Assembly: GCF_033096445.1 (NCBI RefSeq)
Contig: NZ_AP028155.1
Span: 1,183,880 to 1,247,879 of the forward strand
Length of the DNA: 64,000 bases
Source of the DNA: Butyricimonas faecihominis
GTDB lineage: Bacteria; Bacteroidota; Bacteroidia; Bacteroidales; Marinifilaceae
Reading direction: 5' to 3'
Shown: in pieces, positions 25,880 through 35,000 of the stretch
How positions within the stretch are numbered: the first letter of the stretch is position 1
Layout of the letters: every line of letters starts with the position of its first letter
Program-made: the position numbers and the translations under genes
The notes under the pieces: generated by a model
What the model saw: only the letters and a program-made list of their open reading frames with translations
Told to the model about the DNA's origin: nothing
The model's database searches: none

Positions 25880-26264
25880 CCGTGATAAAAGTGGGTATCA
25901 GATGTAAAGAACACCTTGCTGCCATCAAATTTATAATTTATTTCTTCTCAATTTATGTGCATCACTGCACGTTAATAATCAAGTTATCAATCACCCATCA
26001 AACGGAAATGACAGAGAAGTATCACAAAAGTAACTGCCATAAATGGGTATAAAACAAAATAGTTGAAAAGTTTGCTAAAGACTCTCCAGCCATTCAGTCT
26101 CTATTCTAGATCAAAGTATAGTAAAATGTACTTTATTATGTTCGCTGGAAAGTATTTACAATACGAGATTCAATACCGGAGACATGAACATTCAACACAC
26201 ATTCCGAGCGTTTATTACCCTAAATTGTGGTGATTGATAGTATGCCCATCCAAATTCTCTGCAT
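25880..26264 (-). pseudogene. Inverted, decayed copy of the phosphoesterase leader and start
   Basis: Read on the minus strand this repeats 10631-11050 in order: a copy of the leader peptide (26264-26136, one internal TAG and an early TAA), a copy of the terminator stem (TGGAGAGTC...ACTTTTCAACTATTTTG, about 26090-26052), and the phosphoesterase start with ATG changed to ATA, reading YKFDGSKVFFTSDTHFYHGN before the similarity ends near 25880. It is about 15 kb away and inverted relative to the intact copy. Confidence 0.7.
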
Positions 26265-26431
26265 TGTTAGTTTTATGTTATTTCAAAATCAGTGCAAAAT
26301 TAGTAAATAAACTTCATATACCGCATGACAGAACAAGAAACTGAGTCTATATGAATATAGATATTATATCAGTGAAGATATAATTTAGCAGGGTTCATTA
26401 CTATAAACTATGTAACTCAAGAAGGATGTTC

Positions 26432-26981
26432 TTACTCTTCCTTTTCAAATTCTTCCGAAGCATTTGCTATCAACGCCTTTCCTATTTCCATCTGTATGAA
26501 TTTAGGCAATCGAAACAATTTTGCCATAAGCTGGTTATAAATGAACTCGACTTTGATATACAGTATAGATTTCTTCTTTAATGTGCACATCGATTTTCTC
26601 AACAACCTCAAAGTCTTCCATAAAGTCAGAAAAGTCCGGTTCTTCAAACCAATTTATCATGTCATCCTCATTGATTCTAAGACGAATATAATCGCCACAA
26701 CCATCTACCTCTGGAATTAAACCGTTAGGAACATAATCTGCAATTTTACATATTGTCTTTTTGTCTTTGTCAAGTAAGAAATAGGTCCCACTATCACATA
26801 CCTTGGCTTGCAAATACAAACTGCCATATTCGGGCTTCGAATTCAGAAGTTTATGAGTTTTCAAATTGATTATTCCTGACCATACCCCTTTAGAAACCAA
26901 TGGATACTCGTTTTCATATAGTTCACCCATCCATGTATCAGTATAACTACACATTTCCTCATTGTATGGAAAGTAGATCAT
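26432..26981 (-). pseudogene. Unknown ~180-residue protein with a frameshift
   Basis: The main frame (26981-26535) gives 148 residues starting MIYFPYNEEMCSYTDTWMG, with a mixed alpha/beta, acidic composition like small immunity or SMI1-like proteins, though I cannot assign a family. A second frame carries on with YIKVEFIYNQLMAKLFRLPKF and ends EEFEKEE at 26432. Joining them by one base near 26560-26570 gives a sensible single protein. So the gene is either frameshifted or ends early. Confidence 0.5.
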
Positions 26982-27117
26982 AAGGCTCCGCTTATCTAAA
27001 TCTTTTGATTAGGAGTGCTAAAAAATCAAATCCCTGCGATAATCACCAAATTATTACAAGGATTTTTCATATTTTTCAGTCTATTGTCGGAAATCTTTGT
27101 GGACGTAAAATCGACTT

Positions 27118-27193
27118 TTGCGGCCCTAATCAAATAAGCTGATAAACAGACAGTTGAAATCTTACGGCCCTAAAATTGATTCTTGCGGCCCTA
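27118..27193. repeat. Three direct copies of TTGCGGCCCTA
   Basis: TTGCGGCCCTA at 27118-27128, TTACGGCCCTA at 27162-27172 and TTGCGGCCCTA at 27183-27193. The last overlaps the stop codon of the AlbA_2 pseudogene that ends here. Spacing is irregular. Meaning unknown. Confidence 0.5.
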
Positions 27194-28844
27194 GACAAAC
27201 GATGGAAAATCCGGTGCTTTTACATAACGGGTATATTTGCCTGCACCATCTTTCTGTATAATCCCTGCATTTTCCATCTTTGAAATCAAGCCTCTAATTT
27301 GTTTTTCGGACAACATGTCTTAAAATACCTTTTTGAGAAGAGAACGATTTATATAACCATTTTTATAAAAACAGTCTGAAACCAACTTGAGGTGATTCAT
27401 ATTCAATCCTTTCAGTCTCTCAGCAGACTCATTCCGATATTCCTCGGACAAACGATAAGAGCCATTTTCGTAAATGACAAGGTTTTCTTCCGACAGTTTT
27501 AAAGTCTTTTCTTCGAGCCCCTCGTAATCCCTCATTGCTATTTTGTACAAAGCCAGCAATTCAAAGACATTCAGTTGCTCGGCCGCAGGTCTATTGTCCT
27601 GTACCTTCCTGATGAAAATGACAAAAGCCTTATCAAGTATAGGAGCTTTGAATGTGAGACATACCTGATACGGGTCTGTTCCCGAATAGTCAGGCAGCTC
27701 TTTCCCCTCCATAATGCAGTTGTAGAACATTTTTTCCACTCCCTAACCGGAACGCTCCACCAATCCGGTCTTCTGCAATATCTCGCTCATCAGCTTACTG
27801 CGCGGAACGCTGTTCACTGTCAAAATGTTGTTCATATCCACTCCGGACAGAAAACCACCAGCATTGGTAATGGTTATACTATCGGGATACTGCTTGATGA
27901 CGACATCGCTCTGAATCAACATTGAGCGGTGGCAGCAAGCATTCAATATCGCCTCTCTGATTGCCTCCTTGTTGAAAGATGGTATATCGAATATATAAGA
28001 GCCGTCATTGTAATGCAGAAGCGGATTGCTGGCAGGCTGGTTGATGTAATCCCATGCCTTGTCAATCGCTATGAATAACGGCAACTGAAATTCTTTGCGA
28101 GCGGTATATTGTATCATCGAGTGATACATCCTGAACCCTACAACGATATTGTTCTGAGGGAGATATTTCCGTATGGCTTCGGATTTCCCAAGCAAAATGA
28201 GTGCCGCATAATTCAATTTCCCGTCCTTCAACAAATCCAAATCAGATAGCACTTGTTCGTCGGGATAGTTTTGAAACAACGGATTTTCCTGCTTTCGCGC
28301 ATATTGGGTTTTCATTTCTGCTATGGCCTCCTTATCCAAATCCTCTATAGTAAGCCCCTCGCATATCTTGGCTGAAAAATCCGGTTCCTATTCAGACAAT
28401 ATCCTGAAAATCTCGGCATCGGACATTGCCCGCAGGCTTTCCCCTGTACACATAAGAGGTACGCCCTCAAATCTCAACAACCTACCTACGAGACGAGATG
28501 GAACAGATAGTACAAGCACACGCTTACCGTCTTCGTAAAGTTCGGTAGTTTCTATCCTTATTCCTAATCTTTCGTAGATTTCATCTGTGAGTTCTCCCAC
28601 TTCTTTTTCTGCAAAATCCGAACCAACAACCGCATGGGGCATATGATCTACCATTCCTTAATACCAATCGTCCACCCTTTTCATTCGCCAAGGCAGCAAT
28701 ACACCCCAATACACACCGCCGCCTGTCTTTCAGATCAACGTGTTTTCCTCCGGCAAACAGGTAATTATGCTTTGCCTCTTTAAATTCTATATGTTCTTCG
28801 CTTTCGTGTAGCTTCTGTAATTCTGCAATCGTAATCTCCAACAA
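27191..28844 (-). pseudogene. AlbA_2 (Schlafen-like) ATP-binding protein, multiply broken
   Basis: Read from the ATG at 28844 this is one long protein in pieces. Order: LHESEEHIEFKEAKHNYLF (AlbA_2 domain), ALANEKGGRLVL, a one-base insertion near 28663, MVDHMPHAVVGSDFAEKEVG, an in-frame TAG at 28388-28390, TIEDLDKEAIAEMKTQYARK, FNKEAIREAILNACCHR with TITNAGGF (GHKL-type ATP site), LVERSG then TAG at 27743-27745 where relatives have Gln, EKMFYNCIMEGKELPDYSG, TAA at 27320-27322, and a winged-helix end MENAGIIQKDGAGKYTRYV to the stop at 27191. Three nonsense codons plus an indel make sequencing error alone unlikely. The intact relative would be a DNA-binding ATPase of accessory regions. Confidence 0.8.
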
Positions 28845-28919
28845 GGGAAATCCGTGCTAATAAAAAGGGATCCGCACGGATGAGAACCCGACCAAAGCCG
28901 GTTCCCTACACTCCTACGC

Positions 28920-29216
28920 TTAATCCGTTACATCAAAGAAATAACTTAGCTCTTCATCTTTCAGATTCTCCATCGCATATTGGTCGGTCTGTTCCCAAAG
29001 GGTATTGTAGAGTTCCGCGAACTCCGGTCTTTTTTCGTGGTATTGCCATATCTTATAGTTAAGCACCAATACCAGTTCGGTTAGAAATTCGTAATCTTCT
29101 TTCCACTCTTTGAAAGCACGATTGAACGTGTCCTGAATAGCTGAAAGGACAAATCGCTCTGCTATCGAAAAATCTTCCCAAAACATTGTTTTTATTTCGT
29201 TACCGTTTTCTTTCAT
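28920..29216 (-). CDS. Conserved 98-residue mobile-element protein
   Basis: An acidic, helical 98-residue protein (start MKENGNEIKTMFWEDFSIAE; an internal Met11 is also possible). The phrase TMFWEDFSIAERFVLSAIQDTFNRAF and the end ELSYFFDVTD are familiar from Bacteroides conjugative elements, where this protein is conserved but uncharacterised. It stands alone here, upstream of the decayed AlbA_2 gene. Its upstream region (29217-29675) is a diverged copy of that at 9289-9683. Confidence 0.75.
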   Translation of the reverse strand: MKENGNEIKTMFWEDFSIAERFVLSAIQDTFNRAFKEWKEDYEFLTELVLVLNYKIWQYHEKRPEFAELYNTLWEQTDQYAMENLKDEELSYFFDVTD

Positions 29217-29675
29217 AAATTTTCTGAATGTTATAATGCTTAAATTTTAAGATTGTTTTTTTGTTTTTCCCTCTTGTAGCATCTACTACTTTCGGGCTTG
29301 ATTTAATTATGTCGTCTCAAAAGGTGTCATGACTCCTTATGCAAGGTTTCACGGCTAAATACGACCTCTGTGAAGCAGAAGGTGGAGATTTGGCTGTGAA
29401 CCCAAGGCTATGACCTTGCAGACAAGAGAGACATGACAAGCACCTTTGCGACACAATTCACATCAGGTAGCCCGAAAGGGATATGCGGAATAATGGAGGA
29501 AGTAAGAAAAAGGCTAAAACAGGGAAAGGTAAAACCGAGGATATTCCGCCAAAGCACATAGCCCAAACAACGACTGGTGAAAAGAGACAGAACTGAAAGG
29601 ACAAAGTAAGGTCTCCTTTAATAATTTTGCTGGCCAAAAGAAAAATAGGTATAGCTTTGGGAGCTTATAAAAGCC
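29217..29675. repeat. Conserved element leader, copy 2
   Basis: Non-coding. It shares ordered blocks with 9289-9683 (AGCATCTACTACTTTC, TTAATTATGTCGT, GCAAGGTTTCA, GACCTCTGT, GACCTTGCA, GCGACACAATTCA, AGCCCGAAAG). It joins directly to module copy B. This shows that two related elements or element ends lie about 20 kb apart in the same orientation. Confidence 0.55.
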
Positions 29676-30150
29676 GTTTAGTTTAGAACTTGAAGAGATA
29701 TACAAAAAACAGACTAAACTTTATTATATTTGCAGTGTGCTTCGAATATCATCATATGATGAGAACGGGATTGTTTTTCTTTCCAAGGGACAAAAAAATT
29801 GGCCTAAAAAACATCAAGGGATAGACCTTATATTTGCTCTTTTTATCTTTTGGATAGCAAATTTTTGTCCCTAGTTTGTCCCCCGAAGCATTTCATAAAA
29901 ACATAATATATTAAATATCAATCTATTACAAGTCAAAAATGATACAAAACATTTTCTGCATCGGCAATAGTACAATACATTGATTATCAATAAGTTATAT
30001 GATTTAATCGAGTATAATTCTATCAGAAAACGAGTTACGGTATTTGCTTTTTCTTTCTCTTAGTTACTGTATTTTCTCATATTTGCTTATACTTACCCAT
30101 ATTTTGTCCCCCGTCTGTCCCTTGATAGTCAGGCTGGGGACAAATTCTTG
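29676..30150. repeat. Module copy B: 44-bp element, GGGACAAA repeats, TGCATCGG
   Basis: The 44-base GTTTAGT...ACTAAAC element (29676-29719) is followed by a -7 box TATATTTG (29725-29732), a 14-base perfect palindrome TCATCATATGATGA, AAGGGACAAAAAAATT (from 29785) with its inverted partner AATTTTTGTCCCT (from 29860), TTTGTCCCCCGAAG, an AT-rich stretch, TGCATCGG (29957-29964), TTGATTATCA, and another TTTGTCCC pair at 30102-30150. About 290 bases are nearly identical to copy C at 39133-39420. Confidence 0.75.
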
Positions 30151-30945
30151 TCCATCAATGCAATTTGGACATTTGCTCCTATAAAATCCATAAGCAAAAC
30201 ATTTCTCAAAGTAGTTTGAATCTATCATTGCCAAAAACCATAAGATATTATAGTATTAATATACAGACACATGCGAACAAACTATACTATAACAAAAATC
30301 ACTTCTGATGATATTCAATTTAGAATATGTAAAAAGTATTTCTCGTTGTTATTCTAATTACATTTGTCAATCCATTAATTAATCAGCAATATGCAAATTA
30401 TCGGCACTATTTCTAATTAGTGCCGATAATTTGCGCAACTTTGATATTTCAAATATTGACTTAATCAGTTTCAACTATCGAACATTGTTTTTTCGAGGAG
30501 GAAGAAAAAACGATTCAATATGGTTCTATAAATTATTCTCACCACAAGTGTGTTATTAATAGGTTAACCTCTCTAAAGTGGCAACTCCGAAAAAGTTACT
30601 TGAGCGTGTAAATCTTCGCTGAATAGTATTCAAAAGCAGGTTTACAATGGTGTGCCTCATATTTAGAGTTTTAATGCATTTGCACTCTCCATATAAAAGG
30701 ACTTTATCGAGAACTTGACAACAGTTCTATTTCCCATTGTGCCCGATGGTAGATAGGATTTTAAAGGTCTGAAAATATACTTGATATAATTCTGCTTACA
30801 CTACCCGATAATCTACTAATTTTGGACAGTGCTATTTTCTCTTTTTTGTCCTTTCGACTAATTATACCATAGGATGACCGTTCTCTGGATAACAAAAATA
30901 TGGAAGGTTATTTATATACTTCTTGAGATGAGGGGCGATACGCTA
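30151..30945. other. Gene-free stretch downstream of the MBL gene
   Basis: Nearly 800 bases without a recognisable gene on either strand. Apart from the perfect inverted repeat at 30393-30434 I see no structure; composition is AT-rich like other spacers here. Confidence 0.4.
30393..30434. repeat. Perfect 17-bp inverted repeat with 8-base loop
   Basis: GCAAATTATCGGCACTA (30393-30409) is exactly complementary to TAGTGCCGATAATTTGC (30418-30434), separated by TTTCTAAT. No T-run follows on either strand, so it is not a classical terminator. It lies about 450 bases after TGCATCGG of copy B. Confidence 0.7.
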
Positions 30946-32004
30946 TCAAAATTCAATAGCTTCCATATCTTTCAAATAATGAACGTCAATCCTTGATTTT
31001 ACATCCTCTTGGGCATCAGATTTAAACATTTTGATTAATCGTCCATCCTCATAGTTAAAATACAACGTCACGGGGAGATTTGAAGAAGCAGATACGATTC
31101 TCGCTATGGTTTCTTTGTTCGGCAAACAGTGTCCATTCATTCCATCTGCACTAATAATATACTTATCCGCCTGAATCATTCGCAAAAGTGCCAAACTATT
31201 ATTTGCAGCACTACCATGATGAGAAAGTAAAACAGCATCACAATACATCTTGTTCGTTTCACTAAAACCAAGCATAAACAATGACTTCATAACAACAGAA
31301 GGTACCGAATCAGAAAGCCATAGGATTCTCTTGTCATCATATTCAAAAACGGCAGCTATACTGCTTGCGTTCTCTACACTTGTATCTTCTTGGAAGTAAT
31401 CTAAGTTAAACTTCTGCAGCGGGATGAAATAATCATCCATTACACTTCCTGCCTCTACACTTGCTTTATCAATTTCTGACTTGCATAGAGGGCGATGATT
31501 CGAATACTTTTCTCTCAACTGATTCAATTTATCCACATCTGGTGAAATAATGGTGACTTTCATTCCATCAATAACAAAAGATTGTCCTTCTATGATATCA
31601 CCTAGGTTCTTGGGATTATTTGACAAGATATGTTCATACACTTTGTCACTTGAGACAATCCCACACAACACACCATTATTTTCATCGTAGGCCTGTTCAA
31701 CAACATACTTTCTCGGAGCATTATAAATCCAGCGTTTTACAACATTATTAAGAGCACTATCCGACTGAATATCTCTTACGAATTTACTTGCACCACCGAT
31801 ATGGTCGTCATGAATATGAGACAGGAATAAAGCGTCTATTTGTTCTGAAGCTACAACAATTTTTGAGATAACACTTTTCAATATTGCAGAATATGTCTTA
31901 GAATACCCCATATCTAGGAATATATTACGGTGCTTTCCACTTTTACCTACATATTGTAAATGAAAAGAGTCCCCGCACTTTGCTCTATAACAAAACAATC
32001 TCAT
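30946..32004 (-). CDS. MBL-fold hydrolase (AVAST type 1-like partner)
   Basis: I place the start at the ATG at 32004 (MRLFCYRAKCGDSFHLQYV), one base after the stop of the upstream gene; 352 residues. The metallo-beta-lactamase motifs are present: FLDMG, LSHIHDDHIGG (HxHxDH), WLSDSV and VLLSHHGSAANNS. The layout resembles ComEC-type/AVAST hydrolases. The upstream gene encodes a trypsin-STAND protein; an MBL hydrolase plus a protease plus a STAND NTPase is the combination known for AVAST type 1, so this is a probable component or effector. It is the last gene of the operon that starts near 38.8 kb. Confidence 0.85.
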   Translation of the reverse strand: MRLFCYRAKCGDSFHLQYVGKSGKHRNIFLDMGYSKTYSAILKSVISKIVVASEQIDALFLSHIHDDHIGGASKFVRDIQSDSALNNVVKRWIYNAPRKYVVEQAYDENNGVLCGIVSSDKVYEHILSNNPKNLGDIIEGQSFVIDGMKVTIISPDVDKLNQLREKYSNHRPLCKSEIDKASVEAGSVMDDYFIPLQKFNLDYFQEDTSVENASSIAAVFEYDDKRILWLSDSVPSVVMKSLFMLGFSETNKMYCDAVLLSHHGSAANNSLALLRMIQADKYIISADGMNGHCLPNKETIARIVSASSNLPVTLYFNYEDGRLIKMFKSDAQEDVKSRIDVHYLKDMEAIEF

Positions 32005-32005
32005 A

Positions 32006-35000
32006 TCACACTCTCTTATACATTTTAAGAAATCCATATGGCTCCTTATTACAATCTAAATGATAGATACCACATGGGTTATATTCACTTAAACATCCTA
32101 TGCCACCGCTCACATAAACCCTCTTTTCCCCTCTCACAACCCATAATATGGACATTCCACTCTTTTTAAGGAATTTCAATAGTGGATCTTTTTTCACTAA
32201 AATCTGATCATACCCGTAAGTTATCGCAACAAGATTGCCACACTTATCAATATATTGACCATCATGCACATCATATTCCATTTCTAAACCTTCAAACAAT
32301 GTCCGACATGGAATACTATAATTACAAATTGTGCCTGATTTATCATCTTCAATATGCCCACAAGCTTTCTCTGTGGAAAAGATGAAAGGAACATTAAGTT
32401 CTGCATTTGGATTCTCCCATTCACTTTTGCTTCTATACACATCTTTATATGCAGGCGACCAGAACTTCTCTCTATTCACCAAATACTGCCAATCATCCGA
32501 CGGAAACTCAAACCTTCCCCATAAGTTCCTTCCTTTAAGGGATTGAATTGCTTGTTCAATATCTTGCTGTTTAACAAGTATCGCATCAACATACAGAGCG
32601 ACATCATGTCTTTTAAGCTTATACTGATACTTCTCTTTGCCTATACTCTTAGGTTCATCCCAACTTACCGAATTATTCAAGGTAAGCCATTCTATACTTT
32701 CATCGTCTACTTTTTGAATCATAGAAACAGGATCTGGCAAATCTGCGATTAAGGATGCCCATGATTCATCTGAACCAGAATAATCCCAATTGTCATAGAT
32801 TTCATCTTTATACCATTTATGTTCTTCCTCCTCAAAACCAGCATCTTCAACATCAGGAACAGTACATTTATCTCTTGTAATCAAAGAAGGATTGATATCC
32901 CTTAACAACGATTGCCATGTTCCATGAAACAATTCATATTCACCATAACCATTGCTTGCATAATCATCCTTAAATTTATAATTATCAGATAAAATTCCCA
33001 TTATCTCATAGAATGCAATCCACTGATATTTCTTCCCAACTCTGTCTATCCTGTCTTCCGAATGTCTAAATGTCCAATCTTTCGCGAAACGATCATACCG
33101 ACCATGCAACTCCACATCAAATCCTAATTCATAGGCTCTCTTTACCAGCCAATTTCTTGCCCCATCGGTTGGGAATCTGTTAGAATAGTGATTCCGCAAA
33201 GACAACTCTTTGAGATGAAAAGGAATAATTACCTCATTCATTGCCTTTAATTGTTCTTTAGTCATCATCTGTTCGAAACTCTTATTAAGCATTTCAAGCA
33301 AATTGTCATGAGAAGTTTTTCTATTAGAAGCAGTTTGATCATTCAAGATAGTGCGTGCTTTATCTTCGGAATATAGTATCGCCACCTTCTTCATATCACC
33401 CTTGAAGAGGTGCTGTGCCTTCTTATACGCTTTTTCTTCAGAAATCTGAATTGGGTAAAAGTCTTCAATTACCGGTGATGCAAGCTTATTCCAGAAGTCA
33501 GCCAATCCACCTTTTACCGATTCCCATATCAGATTCTGTTCGAAACCTTTTCTTTCCTTGAAATCAGGTACTTCGTAATCAATATGAAAGTGCTTTACCT
33601 CATCATCTGTAGGCCATACTGGAATATCACTCGAATACGGTGGACGCACTTTTTTCATATTGATAGAAGTCATCTCCATTGTATAGCTGACATATTCGAT
33701 TATATTCCTTGCATAATCTCGTAGCAAGATATTCTTAGGAGGATTATTGTGCTTAAAGATTGTGTCATATACATACTTGGCCAGATTTAACAGTTCGCCA
33801 CTGGATGAAGTTCGTAAAACCACTCCGTAAGCCACAGCAAATAAACGCTCGTATATGTACATGTCATCAACTTTCTCGAATGAACGCATGATGCCAATCA
33901 ACACATCCACCTTCTCCGAAAGAAGATTGACGAGTGCTTTTGTCGCTTCATCTCTATGTTTGATATACGTCGATGATAGCAACCAGCAGAGCATAATTGC
34001 GGTCAATCTCGTAGACTCCGCATCCGCATTCCGCGATACATCTTCAGACCAAGCCCAATCTATCAGCCGCCTCAGGGGATTTGCACACTTATCATCATTA
34101 TATCCTGCACACCCATTGAAAAAGAATTGGAAAATTCCGTCACGTACTGGCATTGTCAAACGCATCATCAATACATGAAAATAATCCGCATTAAAAGGAT
34201 GATTTGGAATAACCGAAAGCTCTACTAGTTTATAATGCCAATTATCTGATCCTACCCTACACAATTTAGACTTGAGAAAACGCCTTATCGCATTTTTGTT
34301 TATTGATTCTATAGAGCGCCAGTTTAAACTGTTTATCAGTGCATCCGAAATTAAATCTAAACATAAATAAAATTTCCTTTTGAGTTCTGTTTTTGGGATG
34401 AATTTGATAAGGTCCGTAACTTCGTGACCAAATACTTCGGGAATTAAGATAGCAAGGGCTTCAAGAATCCCCTTACAAGACCAGTGTGATTCTACAAAAA
34501 TTGCACGTAAAACATTATCTGTATTGATGACTCTTGCGAATGATTCCCAGTTTTGATATTGTTGTACAAGTACTCTAGCAATAATAAAATCACTTATTCT
34601 TTGATAGCAGAAAACAACACAGTCTTCATTTTCTTCTCTTGCCTGTGACTTCGTTTTGAGTAAAACATTGTTATCAATGAGATCTGCTAATAATGTAGGA
34701 CAAGCAGGAAAATGTTTTTGAAGTATCGAATCTGCATCTTGCTTTTTCAAAAGGTTGTATTTTGCCTCAAAGACTGGAATGGCTAGTAATCGGACTGAAG
34801 TGCTCGCAACATTCCGGTATTTATATTCCGGTCTTTTTTCAGAGAATTTTTGGTCAAGATTTTTAAAGTACTGATTAAATAATGCTGATACGCCATTGAA
34901 TCCTTTAGGAAAATCTTTTTCTCCGGAAATTTCAAGTGTATCGCAAACAATTTTAAGGAATAGTGGATTACAGAACTCCGGAGTAAGGATAGGCACATTT

